NCBI GenBank assembly: GCA_030630445.1
Contig: DAOVNC010000098.1
Location: 1 to 9,562, forward strand
Direction: 5' to 3'
Origin: Kiritimatiellales bacterium
Lineage (GTDB): Bacteria > Verrucomicrobiota > Kiritimatiellia > Kiritimatiellales > Pontiellaceae
Length of the DNA stretch: 9,562 nt
The translations under genes were made by a program, and so were the position numbers. Under the pieces are notes generated by a model, which was not told the DNA's origin, ran no database searches, and was given only the letters and a program-made list of their open reading frames with translations. Positions 1 to 6,336 of the stretch are shown here, piece after piece. Position 1 is the first letter of the stretch, and the number at the start of each line of letters is the position of its first letter.

Positions 1-1182
1 ACCTACAGCGAATGGTTCCACAGCGCGTACAACTCCTCCAACGGGGTCTATGCCCCGCAATTTGCCGGCAACAAGGATGGTGGAATGGTCGCGACGTGTC
101 AGGACTGCCATATGCCCGACATCCTCGGACAGGGTTGCGACCCTGCCCAGTTCCCGGACGTGGACATACGCCCCGACCTTCCGCTTCACGACATGACAGG
201 GGGAAGCACCTGGTTGCCCAACCTGCTGCCCGGTGTATTCGGACTGGGCGCCGAAGAGGCGGCCGCCCTCTCGAACGGAGTCTGGCGGGCCGAATACATG
301 CTGCGCCACGCCGCGCGGATGAAGGCCGATCTGGTAGACGGAGAACTTAGGGTTCAGGTCATCAACGACACCGGCCATAAACTCCCGACCGGCTATCCGG
401 AAGGGCGACGCATGTGGATCAACGTCCGTTTCTACGACGAAAGCGACACGCTGCTGGAAGAGCTTGGCGGCTACGATCCGGAAACCGGAGTGCTGACCAA
501 CGACACGCAGATCTATGAAATCCATCCCGGCATTGGAACCAATCTGGCCGCAACACTTAACGTGTTGAATACCAACCGCCACTTTGATCCGGGCCCATCG
601 CTCCACTTCGTGCTCAACAACCAGGTCTACGAAGACAACCGAATTCCTCCGCGCGGTTTCACCAATGCCGAATTCGAGAGCTTTGGCGGGGCAACCGTCG
701 GTCACCACTATGATGACGGGCAGTATTGGGACGATACCTACTTCATCCTGCCGGAAGGCGCGGTACGTGCCGACGTTCGCCTCTACTACCAGAGCACCAG
801 CAAGGAGTTCATTGAATTCCTGCGGGATGAAAACACGACCGACAGCAAGGGGCAGGAACTATACGACCTGTGGAACGACAACGACAAATGCCCGCCGACC
901 CTGATGGTGGAGGCCGTCTGGCCCGAAAACTTCTGGATCAACTCGATCAGCTGGACGGTGGCCGAGGATATTGGCATCGCGTTCAATTCCATTTCGGGAT
1001 ATACCTACTGGATTGAGTACACGGATGATCTCGGGGCAAGCAACATGTTCTGGCAACCCTTCATCAGCAATGGATTCCTTGAGGCCAGCGGAAGCAATAG
1101 CCTCTTCCTTGACGACTTCACCCCGGCCACATCCGGCGGCGAACCGGCAGAAGGACATCGCTTCTACCGCATCCTAAGATAA
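1..1182 (+). CDS. Multiheme c-type cytochrome family protein, C-terminal part (5' end outside window)
   Basis: Open from the first base with no in-frame stop before the TAA at 1180-1182; 393 residues are visible and the start lies upstream. One haem-attachment motif, CQDCH, is at visible residues 33-37 (bases 97-111). A Tyr-Ser-Glu-Trp-Phe-His segment at residues 2-7 resembles the EW..S.H stretch that precedes haem sites in multihaem cytochromes. HDMTGG (63-68) and NDTGHKLPTGYPEGRRMW (122-139) are signatures I recognise from secreted multihaem cytochromes of Planctomycetes/Verrucomicrobia. Further haems are expected in the missing N-terminal part. The last ~80 residues (about 311-393) form a separate beta-rich domain ending in FYRILR, like the C-terminal domains of many secreted Verrucomicrobia proteins. 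It is probably exported and involved in electron transfer; the redox partner is unknown. A strong terminator follows, so it is not co-transcribed with the pseudopilin operon. Family assignment is fairly secure; the specific function is not. Confidence 0.8.
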   Translation, partial: TYSEWFHSAYNSSNGVYAPQFAGNKDGGMVATCQDCHMPDILGQGCDPAQFPDVDIRPDLPLHDMTGGSTWLPNLLPGVFGLGAEEAAALSNGVWRAEYMLRHAARMKADLVDGELRVQVINDTGHKLPTGYPEGRRMWINVRFYDESDTLLEELGGYDPETGVLTNDTQIYEIHPGIGTNLAATLNVLNTNRHFDPGPSLHFVLNNQVYEDNRIPPRGFTNAEFESFGGATVGHHYDDGQYWDDTYFILPEGAVRADVRLYYQSTSKEFIEFLRDENTTDSKGQELYDLWNDNDKCPPTLMVEAVWPENFWINSISWTVAEDIGIAFNSISGYTYWIEYTDDLGASNMFWQPFISNGFLEASGSNSLFLDDFTPATSGGEPAEGHRFYRILR

Positions 1183-1207
1183 CCCGGTTCTCTTGGAGTC
1201 TGTCCAT

Positions 1208-1257
1208 TCCAGAGGTTGGAGCCATCCAATCTCTGGATTTTTTGTTGCTTTTTTTCG
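1208..1257 (+). terminator. Rho-independent terminator after the cytochrome gene
   Basis: A 13-bp stem with one G-T wobble (1208-1220 pairing with 1225-1237) encloses a GCCA loop. It is followed at once by TTTTTTGTTGCTTTTTTT (1238 onward). It begins 26 bases after the cytochrome stop codon and isolates that gene from the operon downstream. The left arm, TTCCAGAGGTTGGA, resembles a motif seen again on the minus strand at 6268-6280, so the hairpin may derive from a dispersed repeat. Confidence 0.85.
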
Positions 1258-1375
1258 CATTGCTGCAACAGGAATCCGGTACATGGCGGCGCACGCTAAG
1301 GGTTTTCGGTTGTATTTATTGTAAAAAACGCTCTTTCTGGCCTGTTTCCCGGCGGATCCCCAAACTATTCAACAG

Positions 1376-1390
1376 TGGCACGCCCATTGC
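1376..1390 (+). promoter_or_regulatory. Sigma-54 (RpoN) -24/-12 promoter of the pseudopilin operon
   Basis: TGGCACG at 1376-1382, four bases, then TTGC at 1387-1390. This matches every core position of the RpoN consensus. The invariant GG (1377-1378) and GC (1389-1390) are separated by exactly 10 bases. The predicted transcription start is about 1402, giving a leader of roughly 30 nt with a purine-rich ribosome site (AGGGA, 1423-1427). Transcription would need an AAA+ enhancer-binding activator, as for PilR-controlled pilin genes. No clear activator palindrome is seen in the 120 bases upstream. The intergenic position and correct orientation make a chance match unlikely. Confidence 0.85.
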
Positions 1391-1433
1391 TTAATTATGC
1401 GCGACCCATTGTGCATGAAGACAGGGAATGGCC

Positions 1434-1913
1434 ATGGAAGACCTATCGATAAACATTAAAGAACAAACCATCCGAAGCCAGAAGCGCGCGGGAATGACAC
1501 TGGTGGAAACCGTTGTGGCCGTCGCTGTTCTGGCCATTTTCAGCACGGGAGCCTGCAAACTCCTGCTCTCTCACAGGAAAATATCGGACATGGCACGCGC
1601 ACATTACACGGCGATCAATATTGCCAAAAACCGCCTGGAACTCGTACGAACCTTCGACTTTGACCAAGTGGGTAATTTCATTGAAGACAAGGTAGTGGTG
1701 GATGCGAGCGGCATGCCAAACACAGTGGGAAACTATCGCCGCACCACGCAGATAAGCGCCGTCAGCGACAATCTGCTGGAACTAACGGTAACGGTAGACC
1801 TACGCAATCGGCAAACCTTGGCTTTTACCCCGGCAAAAGAGGTACTCAACACCTATTTTGCCCGATATCTTGAATCAGGCGGAGGAACTGCTCCTCCCCC
1901 GCCCAGCTCGTAA
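1434..1913 (+). CDS. Minor pseudopilin, GspI/PilV-like, type IV prepilin N-terminus
   Basis: A 159-residue protein with a prepilin cleavage site, G|MTLVE: Gly at -1, Met at +1 and Glu at +5. A hydrophobic helix (VVAVAVLAIF) follows. The segment AINIAKNRLELVRTFDF after the helix resembles the conserved 'A..lAenrlE.lR' stretch of GspI/PilV. In type II secretion and type IV pili these proteins sit in the tip complex that primes filament assembly at the inner membrane. The start at 1434 is preferred because AGGGA (1423-1427) is then 6 bases away; the ATG at 1428 is the alternative and leaves almost no spacing. The leader before the cleavage site is 20 (or 22) residues, longer than the usual 5-10. 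The tail is short, Gly/Pro-rich (GGGTAPPPPSS). First gene of a three-gene operon behind a sigma-54 promoter; the next gene starts 14 bases after its stop. The I/V subtype comes from gene order and weak similarity. Confidence 0.85.
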   Translation: MEDLSINIKEQTIRSQKRAGMTLVETVVAVAVLAIFSTGACKLLLSHRKISDMARAHYTAINIAKNRLELVRTFDFDQVGNFIEDKVVVDASGMPNTVGNYRRTTQISAVSDNLLELTVTVDLRNRQTLAFTPAKEVLNTYFARYLESGGGTAPPPPSS

Positions 1914-1927
1914 ACAGGACCAATGGA

Positions 1928-3925
1928 ATGACGATAAACCGTAAACAAGGATTCACGTTGCTTGAAGTAACCGCGTCCATCGTGTTGCTCGTCATGGCAT
2001 TGGCACTGGCGCTTGCCGGCTATATGTTTTCGCTGAAAAACGTTAATCAGGCCGATGTGCAGAATGAACTCGACATGGATGTCCAACTGGCCATGGAACG
2101 GCTTAAGACCGACTTGCGCCTTTCCTCGCTCGACACCATGTTTTACTACCCGTCCGGGGCCGGCCCCTACGAAGCAATCAGTTTTCCAATGGCAGAAGAC
2201 TTCGATGGCGACGGGATCTTGGAGAAGGACAGCGATGGAATGATCCACTGGACTGAAACGGTGATCTATCACGTCCGGCCCACCACCCCCAACCAATTGG
2301 TCAAGACCACCTTCAAGCCGCGCGACAACTCGCTTAGCGATGCCCAGCGCCAAGCCCAGCTCGAAAGCGTAGTCGGATATGGCCACGGAAATTCCACCTA
2401 CAACAGTCAAAATGCCTCCTCCCACGTGATTTTTGAAAACCTGCTCAACTGGTCGCTCAATCCCAAGGCGGGCTGGTTCGACGCCTATTCGCCCGTTCCT
2501 ACGCGCAACAGCTCCAGTCTGGGCTATATCCTGCTGGATCCGGGAACGCATGAATTCGCCTTCAAGGTGATCGACAAAAACAGCAACAGCAGCGGGTACA
2601 AGATTGGGATCGACCAGCTCTTTGTTTCGCCCTCCTACAGTGAACGCGAAGCCGAAGCGCAGCTACCGGTCTCGGCACAATCCGGGGCAACGGCTATTGC
2701 CCAATACATGCCCGGCGATTGGAAAGGCAACCATCAGCTTTATTTTCCCGCCACCGCCACAGGGAGCGGCTTTACATTGGAACTTGACAACGATCGGTGG
2801 GAAGAAACCAATTTTGGTGCCTTGGGGTACAGGGCGGAGGACACCGAATTCATATTTGACGGGACTCTGACCCCCAGAGATTTCATTGTGCAACTCCGCG
2901 GCAACGACATCACGTGGGAAGCCGCAGAGCAAACCGGTTCGCTGATCGGAACTTCCGTTTCCAATTCAACACTAAAAGGCACGACGGTGGCCGTCCATAT
3001 CAACGGATCGGAGCTACTCGCAAACGGCGACTGGATGGTCTACAACGGCCGAAAGTGTCAACTAACCTTTCAAGCGAGTGCCATGGGGCAATTGCAGGTG
3101 AAGGATGTCTACATCGTAAAAACCGATTCCCTGGAAACCACTTCCTATGGATTATCCGGCACTCCAGTACAGGCTAGGTTCTCGGGCTCATCAGACTCCC
3201 CCGTCATGAATCCCGGTGTATCTGAAACATCCGACCCGATCGACTTCGAGATCAATACCACCAACAACTATCTGGTCATGTTCCGAATCAAGGACGATGG
3301 AACCCAGTGCTTCCCAGTGGCACGGAAAAACCAGCTTGCATCTATCCCTGACTGCTGGGTTGACGGAAACCCGACCAACACAATTTTCGCACTGACCTCC
3401 ATCACGGCTAGCTATCCGGAAAACGGGGAATATACCTCGCAGATTTTCGACACGCATCTATCAAAACCTAAATATGGCGACCTTTCATGGAACGACGATA
3501 TACCCACGGGAACCGCGATTGCCCTGAAAGTGCGTTCAGGAAACCAACCCGACCTCTCCGACGCCTCCGACTGGAGTGCAATTTCGGCCTCATCGGTCAA
3601 CCCCCGTTCCGCTAGCGCTTCCTACAACCGCTACATTCAGTTCCAAGCTCTGCTCACCTCCAATTCGGATGGCACATCTACCCCGAAGCTCAAGAATGTC
3701 ACCATCGACTGGGCCGGAGAACGGCAACTGGTGAATATTGGCGGGATTTTTACAAAGGGGCCCGACTATGGCATGTTCGAGATCAGCGTGAATGGCACCC
3801 CGTTGCGCTCCGCCCTCATTGTCGATTTGGAAATCTACAGGGATGTACGGGTGATGAACCATGAATCCCGGAAAGTCACCTCGTTCCTGAAAATGGATAT
3901 GACCCCAAGAAACAGCGGAATGTAA
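1928..3925 (+). CDS. Large minor pseudopilin, GspJ/PilW-like, with extra jelly-roll-type ectodomains
   Basis: 665 residues. It starts with an 8-residue leader and prepilin site, G8|FTLLE (Glu at +5), and a hydrophobic helix to about residue 35. A GspJ/PilW-like region follows (about 40-135: MERLKTDLRLSSLD, then a DFDGDG acidic loop at 91-96 that could bind Ca2+). GspJ is usually about 200 residues, so more than 400 are extra. Residues ~165-240 (GTHEFAFKVIDKN, then GIDQLFV) resemble a carbohydrate-binding or jelly-roll strand pattern. Residues ~497-597 (YTSQIFDTHL, then VRSGNQ, RYIQFQALL and TPKLKNVTIDW) match a beta-sandwich pattern I know from secreted proteins of this phylum. The last ~60 residues (FTKGPDYGMFEISVNGTPL) look like a further beta unit. 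The start at 1928 has AGGA 8 bases upstream and lies 14 bases after the previous stop. It probably displays a binding domain at the filament tip; the ligand is unknown. Confidence 0.85.
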   Translation: MTINRKQGFTLLEVTASIVLLVMALALALAGYMFSLKNVNQADVQNELDMDVQLAMERLKTDLRLSSLDTMFYYPSGAGPYEAISFPMAEDFDGDGILEKDSDGMIHWTETVIYHVRPTTPNQLVKTTFKPRDNSLSDAQRQAQLESVVGYGHGNSTYNSQNASSHVIFENLLNWSLNPKAGWFDAYSPVPTRNSSSLGYILLDPGTHEFAFKVIDKNSNSSGYKIGIDQLFVSPSYSEREAEAQLPVSAQSGATAIAQYMPGDWKGNHQLYFPATATGSGFTLELDNDRWEETNFGALGYRAEDTEFIFDGTLTPRDFIVQLRGNDITWEAAEQTGSLIGTSVSNSTLKGTTVAVHINGSELLANGDWMVYNGRKCQLTFQASAMGQLQVKDVYIVKTDSLETTSYGLSGTPVQARFSGSSDSPVMNPGVSETSDPIDFEINTTNNYLVMFRIKDDGTQCFPVARKNQLASIPDCWVDGNPTNTIFALTSITASYPENGEYTSQIFDTHLSKPKYGDLSWNDDIPTGTAIALKVRSGNQPDLSDASDWSAISASSVNPRSASASYNRYIQFQALLTSNSDGTSTPKLKNVTIDWAGERQLVNIGGIFTKGPDYGMFEISVNGTPLRSALIVDLEIYRDVRVMNHESRKVTSFLKMDMTPRNSGM

Positions 3926-3940
3926 ATAAAGGAGAGTCCC

Positions 3941-5206
3941 ATGAAGAAGAGACATCACAATAAAAACGGCTTCGCACTGTTTTCAGTGCTGTTTATCATT
4001 GCAGCCATTTCAGTCATGCTTGGAATGCTGACCCAAATCGGCGGTCAACGGGTCCATACCGCCAAAAGGCTGACCGACCAGATCAAGGCCTTGGCCTATG
4101 CCGAGGCCGGAATCGACTATGCCTATTCCATCCTATCGGTTGATTTTGACCAAAAGAACAACCCCGATGCCTTCCTGCTGGACGGTGGCGAAACCTCAAC
4201 CGTGGCACTAAATTATAGTAGCGACGGGTTCTTTAGTCTGATGATGGGACAACTCGAAAGCGACGAAGGAGGCACAAGCCCTTCCTCAACCCAAAGCAGC
4301 TATGGCGACGGCTCTTTCGCGCTGACCATCACCCCCATTAGCAACAAGTATGTGATCATCAACTCCGTCGGCAAGGTGGGCGATGCCATCCGCACCGCCG
4401 AAATTCTCGTGGACGACGAAAATGCGAGCAGCATTGAGGACTACTCCACATGGGAAGCCTTTAACTTTTCCGGCGCTAGCGGCGGCGAATTCTCCTTTGG
4501 AGGAACCGGCCTGATCACAGCAGGAACAAATGGCGTCGGGCATTATATTTCAAACGGTCCAATGGATATCAGAGGAGATGCAGACGTAGAAGTAAGCCTT
4601 TCCTCCCCCTCCACCATATCGATTAAGAACAATGTTACCATCGAGGGCGATGTAACCACACCGGATCCTGATTGGACGGAAAGCAAGGTTACCATTACTG
4701 GAACAGCGGCACAGGAACCCGTCAAGCCAGTCAAGATTCCTGATATCAACCTAACCCCCTACTATAATTGGGCTAAGAATAACGGCGAAGTGCATAACGG
4801 ATTTTCCACCAGTTCATCCTACACCCCCGCAGGCGGAATTCTGTGGGTGGATGGAGATGTAACGATCTCCAGCGACGCAGTCATCAATGGCTCCATTATC
4901 GCCACAGGAAATATATATATCAGCGGCCAAGCGAATGTTGTCCCAACCACCACGGCGTTTGCCATGGCCTCGCGGGATGGAAATATTAAAAACACCTCAA
5001 CCGGTGATATCTATGGCCTTGTCTACGCCAAAACCGGAGACTATGCGCAAACCGCTAATGGGCGGCTGTTTGGCCAAGTCATCGTGAATGGAGATATCAA
5101 AAAGTCCGGAGTCTCGGATATTATCTATAGGCGCAGCGTCCCCACCCCTCCCGGAGCCCCGGACCAAGTCAATGCCTGGCCCGTCGTCTCCGCTTGGCAA
5201 AAATAA
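3941..5206 (+). CDS. PilX/GspK-like minor pseudopilin with a beta-solenoid-like C-terminal region
   Basis: 421 residues. N-terminus with basic residues, then G10|FALFSVLFIIAAISVML, a PilX_N/GspK-type membrane helix. Position +5 is Ser, not Glu; GspK-type pseudopilins also lack Glu5, which fits the cap subunit that needs no salt bridge to a neighbour above it. LAYAEAGIDYAYSIL (51-65) is the typical PilX 'aeAGi..A' segment. From about 200 to 395 the chain is a run of short beta-strand units (NNVTIEGDVT, DGDVTISSDAVINGSIIATG, GNIYISGQANV, GDIYGLVYAKTGDY, GQVIVNGDIKKSG), like the right-handed beta-helix of bactofilins and related polymer-forming proteins. It ends in a Pro-rich tail. AAAGGAG lies 6 bases before the start, 15 bases after the preceding stop. 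Third and last gene of the operon; I-J-K order supports the tip-complex role. A surface adhesive role for the solenoid is inference. Confidence 0.85.
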   Translation: MKKRHHNKNGFALFSVLFIIAAISVMLGMLTQIGGQRVHTAKRLTDQIKALAYAEAGIDYAYSILSVDFDQKNNPDAFLLDGGETSTVALNYSSDGFFSLMMGQLESDEGGTSPSSTQSSYGDGSFALTITPISNKYVIINSVGKVGDAIRTAEILVDDENASSIEDYSTWEAFNFSGASGGEFSFGGTGLITAGTNGVGHYISNGPMDIRGDADVEVSLSSPSTISIKNNVTIEGDVTTPDPDWTESKVTITGTAAQEPVKPVKIPDINLTPYYNWAKNNGEVHNGFSTSSSYTPAGGILWVDGDVTISSDAVINGSIIATGNIYISGQANVVPTTTAFAMASRDGNIKNTSTGDIYGLVYAKTGDYAQTANGRLFGQVIVNGDIKKSGVSDIIYRRSVPTPPGAPDQVNAWPVVSAWQK

Positions 5207-5211
5207 CTTTT

Positions 5212-5231
5212 CAGGTTTCCTCCCAAACCTG
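5212..5231 (+). repeat. Small hairpin just after the pseudopilin operon
   Basis: CAGGTTT (5212-5218), a CCTCCC loop, then AAACCTG (5225-5231): a perfect 7-bp stem starting 6 bases after the operon stop. It is followed by CAAAAAAC rather than T, so it is not a classical terminator on its own. It may protect the mRNA 3' end in tandem with the larger hairpin beside it. Confidence 0.5.
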
Positions 5232-5242
5232 CAAAAAACACG

Positions 5243-5285
5243 CACGGCCCGACTTCCCCTCCCAGAAGTCGGGCCGTGTTCCTTT
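5243..5285 (+). terminator. GC-rich terminator hairpin after the pseudopilin operon (possibly bidirectional)
   Basis: A perfect 14-bp stem (5243-5256 with 5265-5278; core CGGCCCGACTTC) encloses an 8-base C-rich loop and is followed by the T-rich TTCCTTT. On the opposite strand the stem is followed by a GTG spacer and TTTTTT, so it could also stop minus-strand transcription. It separates the sigma-54 operon from the lipoprotein gene. Confidence 0.75.
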
Positions 5286-5315
5286 CCCGCATATTTTCTT
5301 AAACCCCGCAAAAGG

Positions 5316-5327
5316 CTATGTTATACG
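5316..5327 (+). promoter_or_regulatory. Candidate extended -10 promoter, possibly for a leaderless mRNA
   Basis: TGTTATACG (TG-n-TATACG, 5319-5327) resembles an extended -10 element. The expected start point, about 7 bases later, falls at or next to the ATG at 5334. The bases before that ATG (GTTCTCC) hold no ribosome-binding purine stretch, consistent with leaderless translation. No convincing -35 hexamer is visible, so this is tentative. Confidence 0.35.
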
Positions 5328-5333
5328 TTCTCC

Positions 5334-6053
5334 ATGAAGCATGCCCTCAATCTCATCCTGCTTGTTCTGGTTGCCCTGAACATCTATTCGTGCGGAAAGA
5401 AAAACGAGCTTCCCTTCTATGCCGATTTTCCCGGAATCTCTCGGCAAGACCCGGCCCAAACCCCGACGCAACGCCCTCCTTTCACCGCTCAAGTGGAGAA
5501 TCAAACCCATCATGTGAAACCGCTCTACAACTACCATATTGCGGGAATGGTGGTGTCGTGCGGATTCAGCAAAAACATGGCGGAATACCGGAGCGACGAC
5601 CTCAACATCATGGATGCCGGAATCATCTGGGGAAGCAACCTGAACCCGGCCATTTATAAAAATGTCGAGTTCTACAACAACGGCGTTTGGCTGCATGCGA
5701 AGACCAAGGATCAAGAGGTATGGCAGCGCCTTGACCAGGAAAGATTGTCAAACAACCACCTGCTTTGCACCGACCCACAACTGGAAAAACAGATCAAGGC
5801 CATAAAGCGGGGCGATGTCGTCTATATCAAAGGGTGCTTGGTATCCTATTCAGGAAGAGGTAGCAGTGTGAACCGTACCGATAGCGGCGACGGAGCCTGT
5901 GAAACAATCTGGGTGGACGAGTTCGAAATCCTTCAGGATGGGACGAAGCACTGGCACTTCCTCCATCGCGCAAGCCTCTATGGATTGGTCACGCTGCTGG
6001 CCATCCAGGTTATACGCTTTTTCTGCGTAGCACCTCCCGGATACAAGGCTTGA
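5334..6053 (+). CDS. Putative lipoprotein of a conserved uncharacterised family, with C-terminal membrane segment
   Basis: 239 residues. The N-terminus MKHALNLILLVLVALNIYSC is a short signal peptide with a lipobox-like IYSC, so Cys20 is the probable lipidated residue. A Pro/Gln-rich linker follows (about 30-55), then a globular domain (about 62-200). I recognise a motif set there from uncharacterised proteins of several Gram-negative groups: YNYHIAGMVVS (65-75), VVW/IIWGSNL, LSNNHLL (138-144), GDVVYIKGCLVSYS (160-173) and RTDSGDGACETIWVDEFEIL (181-200). Near the end LYGLVTLLAIQVIRFF (216-231) is a likely membrane helix, so the domain may be tethered at both ends. No function is known to me. 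The reading frame is open upstream to 5088, but that extension overlaps the pseudopilin gene and the terminator; signal peptide position fixes the start at 5334. It stands alone between a terminator and a convergent neighbour. Confidence 0.8.
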   Translation: MKHALNLILLVLVALNIYSCGKKNELPFYADFPGISRQDPAQTPTQRPPFTAQVENQTHHVKPLYNYHIAGMVVSCGFSKNMAEYRSDDLNIMDAGIIWGSNLNPAIYKNVEFYNNGVWLHAKTKDQEVWQRLDQERLSNNHLLCTDPQLEKQIKAIKRGDVVYIKGCLVSYSGRGSSVNRTDSGDGACETIWVDEFEILQDGTKHWHFLHRASLYGLVTLLAIQVIRFFCVAPPGYKA

Positions 6054-6105
6054 AGTCCAAGAAACCTATTGCTCCGGCATGAATACATTGTGACTCAGCA
6101 GGAGG

Positions 6106-6234
6106 GGTTGATGGCCGCAAAGGAAAGAATAACACGATGGTGTAGAGAACGCTTCACCCCGCAGGGGAAAGCGTTGCCCTGCCGCAAAGCACCGCCTCCC
6201 TTCGGGTAGGCGGTCACTACACCATGGTTGATGG
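6106..6234. repeat. Nine-base direct repeats bracketing the structured element
   Basis: GGTTGATGG occurs at 6106-6114 and 6226-6234, bracketing 111 bases that end exactly at the last base of the outer stem. A second pair of 9-base direct repeats, GCCGCAAAG, lies at 6114-6122 and 6181-6189. The outer pair looks like a target-site duplication around a small insertion, but the inner segment has no matching inverted ends at its left boundary. Chance or local duplication is possible. Confidence 0.4.
6137..6225. ncRNA. Candidate structured RNA or palindromic element: three-way junction in a convergent gap
   Basis: An outer 9-bp perfect stem pairs ATGGTGTAG (6137-6145) with CTACACCAT (6217-6225). 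Inside are two hairpins. Hairpin A: AACGCTT (6148-6154) with AAGCGTT (6169-6175), capped by CCCC/GGGG (6157-6160 with 6164-6167). Hairpin B: ACCGCCT (6191-6197) with AGGCGGT (6208-6214), capped by a C(TTCG)G tetraloop. The linker 6176-6190 holds CCCTGC (6177-6182), a perfect complement of GCAGGG in the tip of hairpin A (6161-6166), so a pseudoknot or alternative pairing is possible. No T-tract follows on either strand. It lies between convergent genes. It fits no RNA family I recognise; a dispersed MITE/REP-like DNA element or a mRNA 3'-end structure are alternatives. Strand undetermined. Confidence 0.5.
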
Positions 6235-6336
6235 TCTCAATATTTATCCGCCGGATCTATAATACGACCAACGGCTGGAAAAAATTTCGAAAGACGCCTG
6301 TACCCAGCTATTCACGAAACGGATTCATCATCGGAA

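Larger units (their letters stand above)
6054..6336. other. Convergent intergenic region
   Basis: This 283-base gap lies between the lipoprotein stop and the end of the minus-strand TPR gene. Apart from the three-way-junction element and its direct repeats it holds no coding frame I can support and no classical terminator for either gene. CCAACGGCTGGAA at 6268-6280 reads on the minus strand as TTCCAGCCGTTGG, followed upstream by an A/T run. Confidence 0.6.

Noticed and set aside
12..350. 112-codon open frame overlapping the cytochrome gene
   Set aside because: It is an Arg/Pro-rich shadow frame; the overlapping frame carries the haem motif and family signatures.
2001..2016. TGGCAC-like / TTGC sigma-54 match inside the PilW-like gene
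   Set aside because: The GG-to-GC spacing is 11, not 10, and it lies in coding sequence for the prepilin helix.
5088..5333. N-terminal extension of the lipoprotein frame back to an ATG at 5088
   Set aside because: It overlaps the 3' end of the pseudopilin gene and the terminator hairpin, and would place the signal peptide 82 residues inside the protein.
6137..6225. Structured element as a tRNA, fluoride or c-di-GMP-I riboswitch, or hammerhead ribozyme
   Set aside because: GATGGTGT and GCAAAGC recall pieces of riboswitch consensus, but the required core sequences and stem order are absent; there is no anticodon-type cloverleaf and no CTGATGA/GAAA core. It also does not precede a gene.
6258..6263. 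Perfect TATAAT on the plus strand in the convergent gap
   Set aside because: No -35-like hexamer at 16-18 bases and no plus-strand gene downstream.
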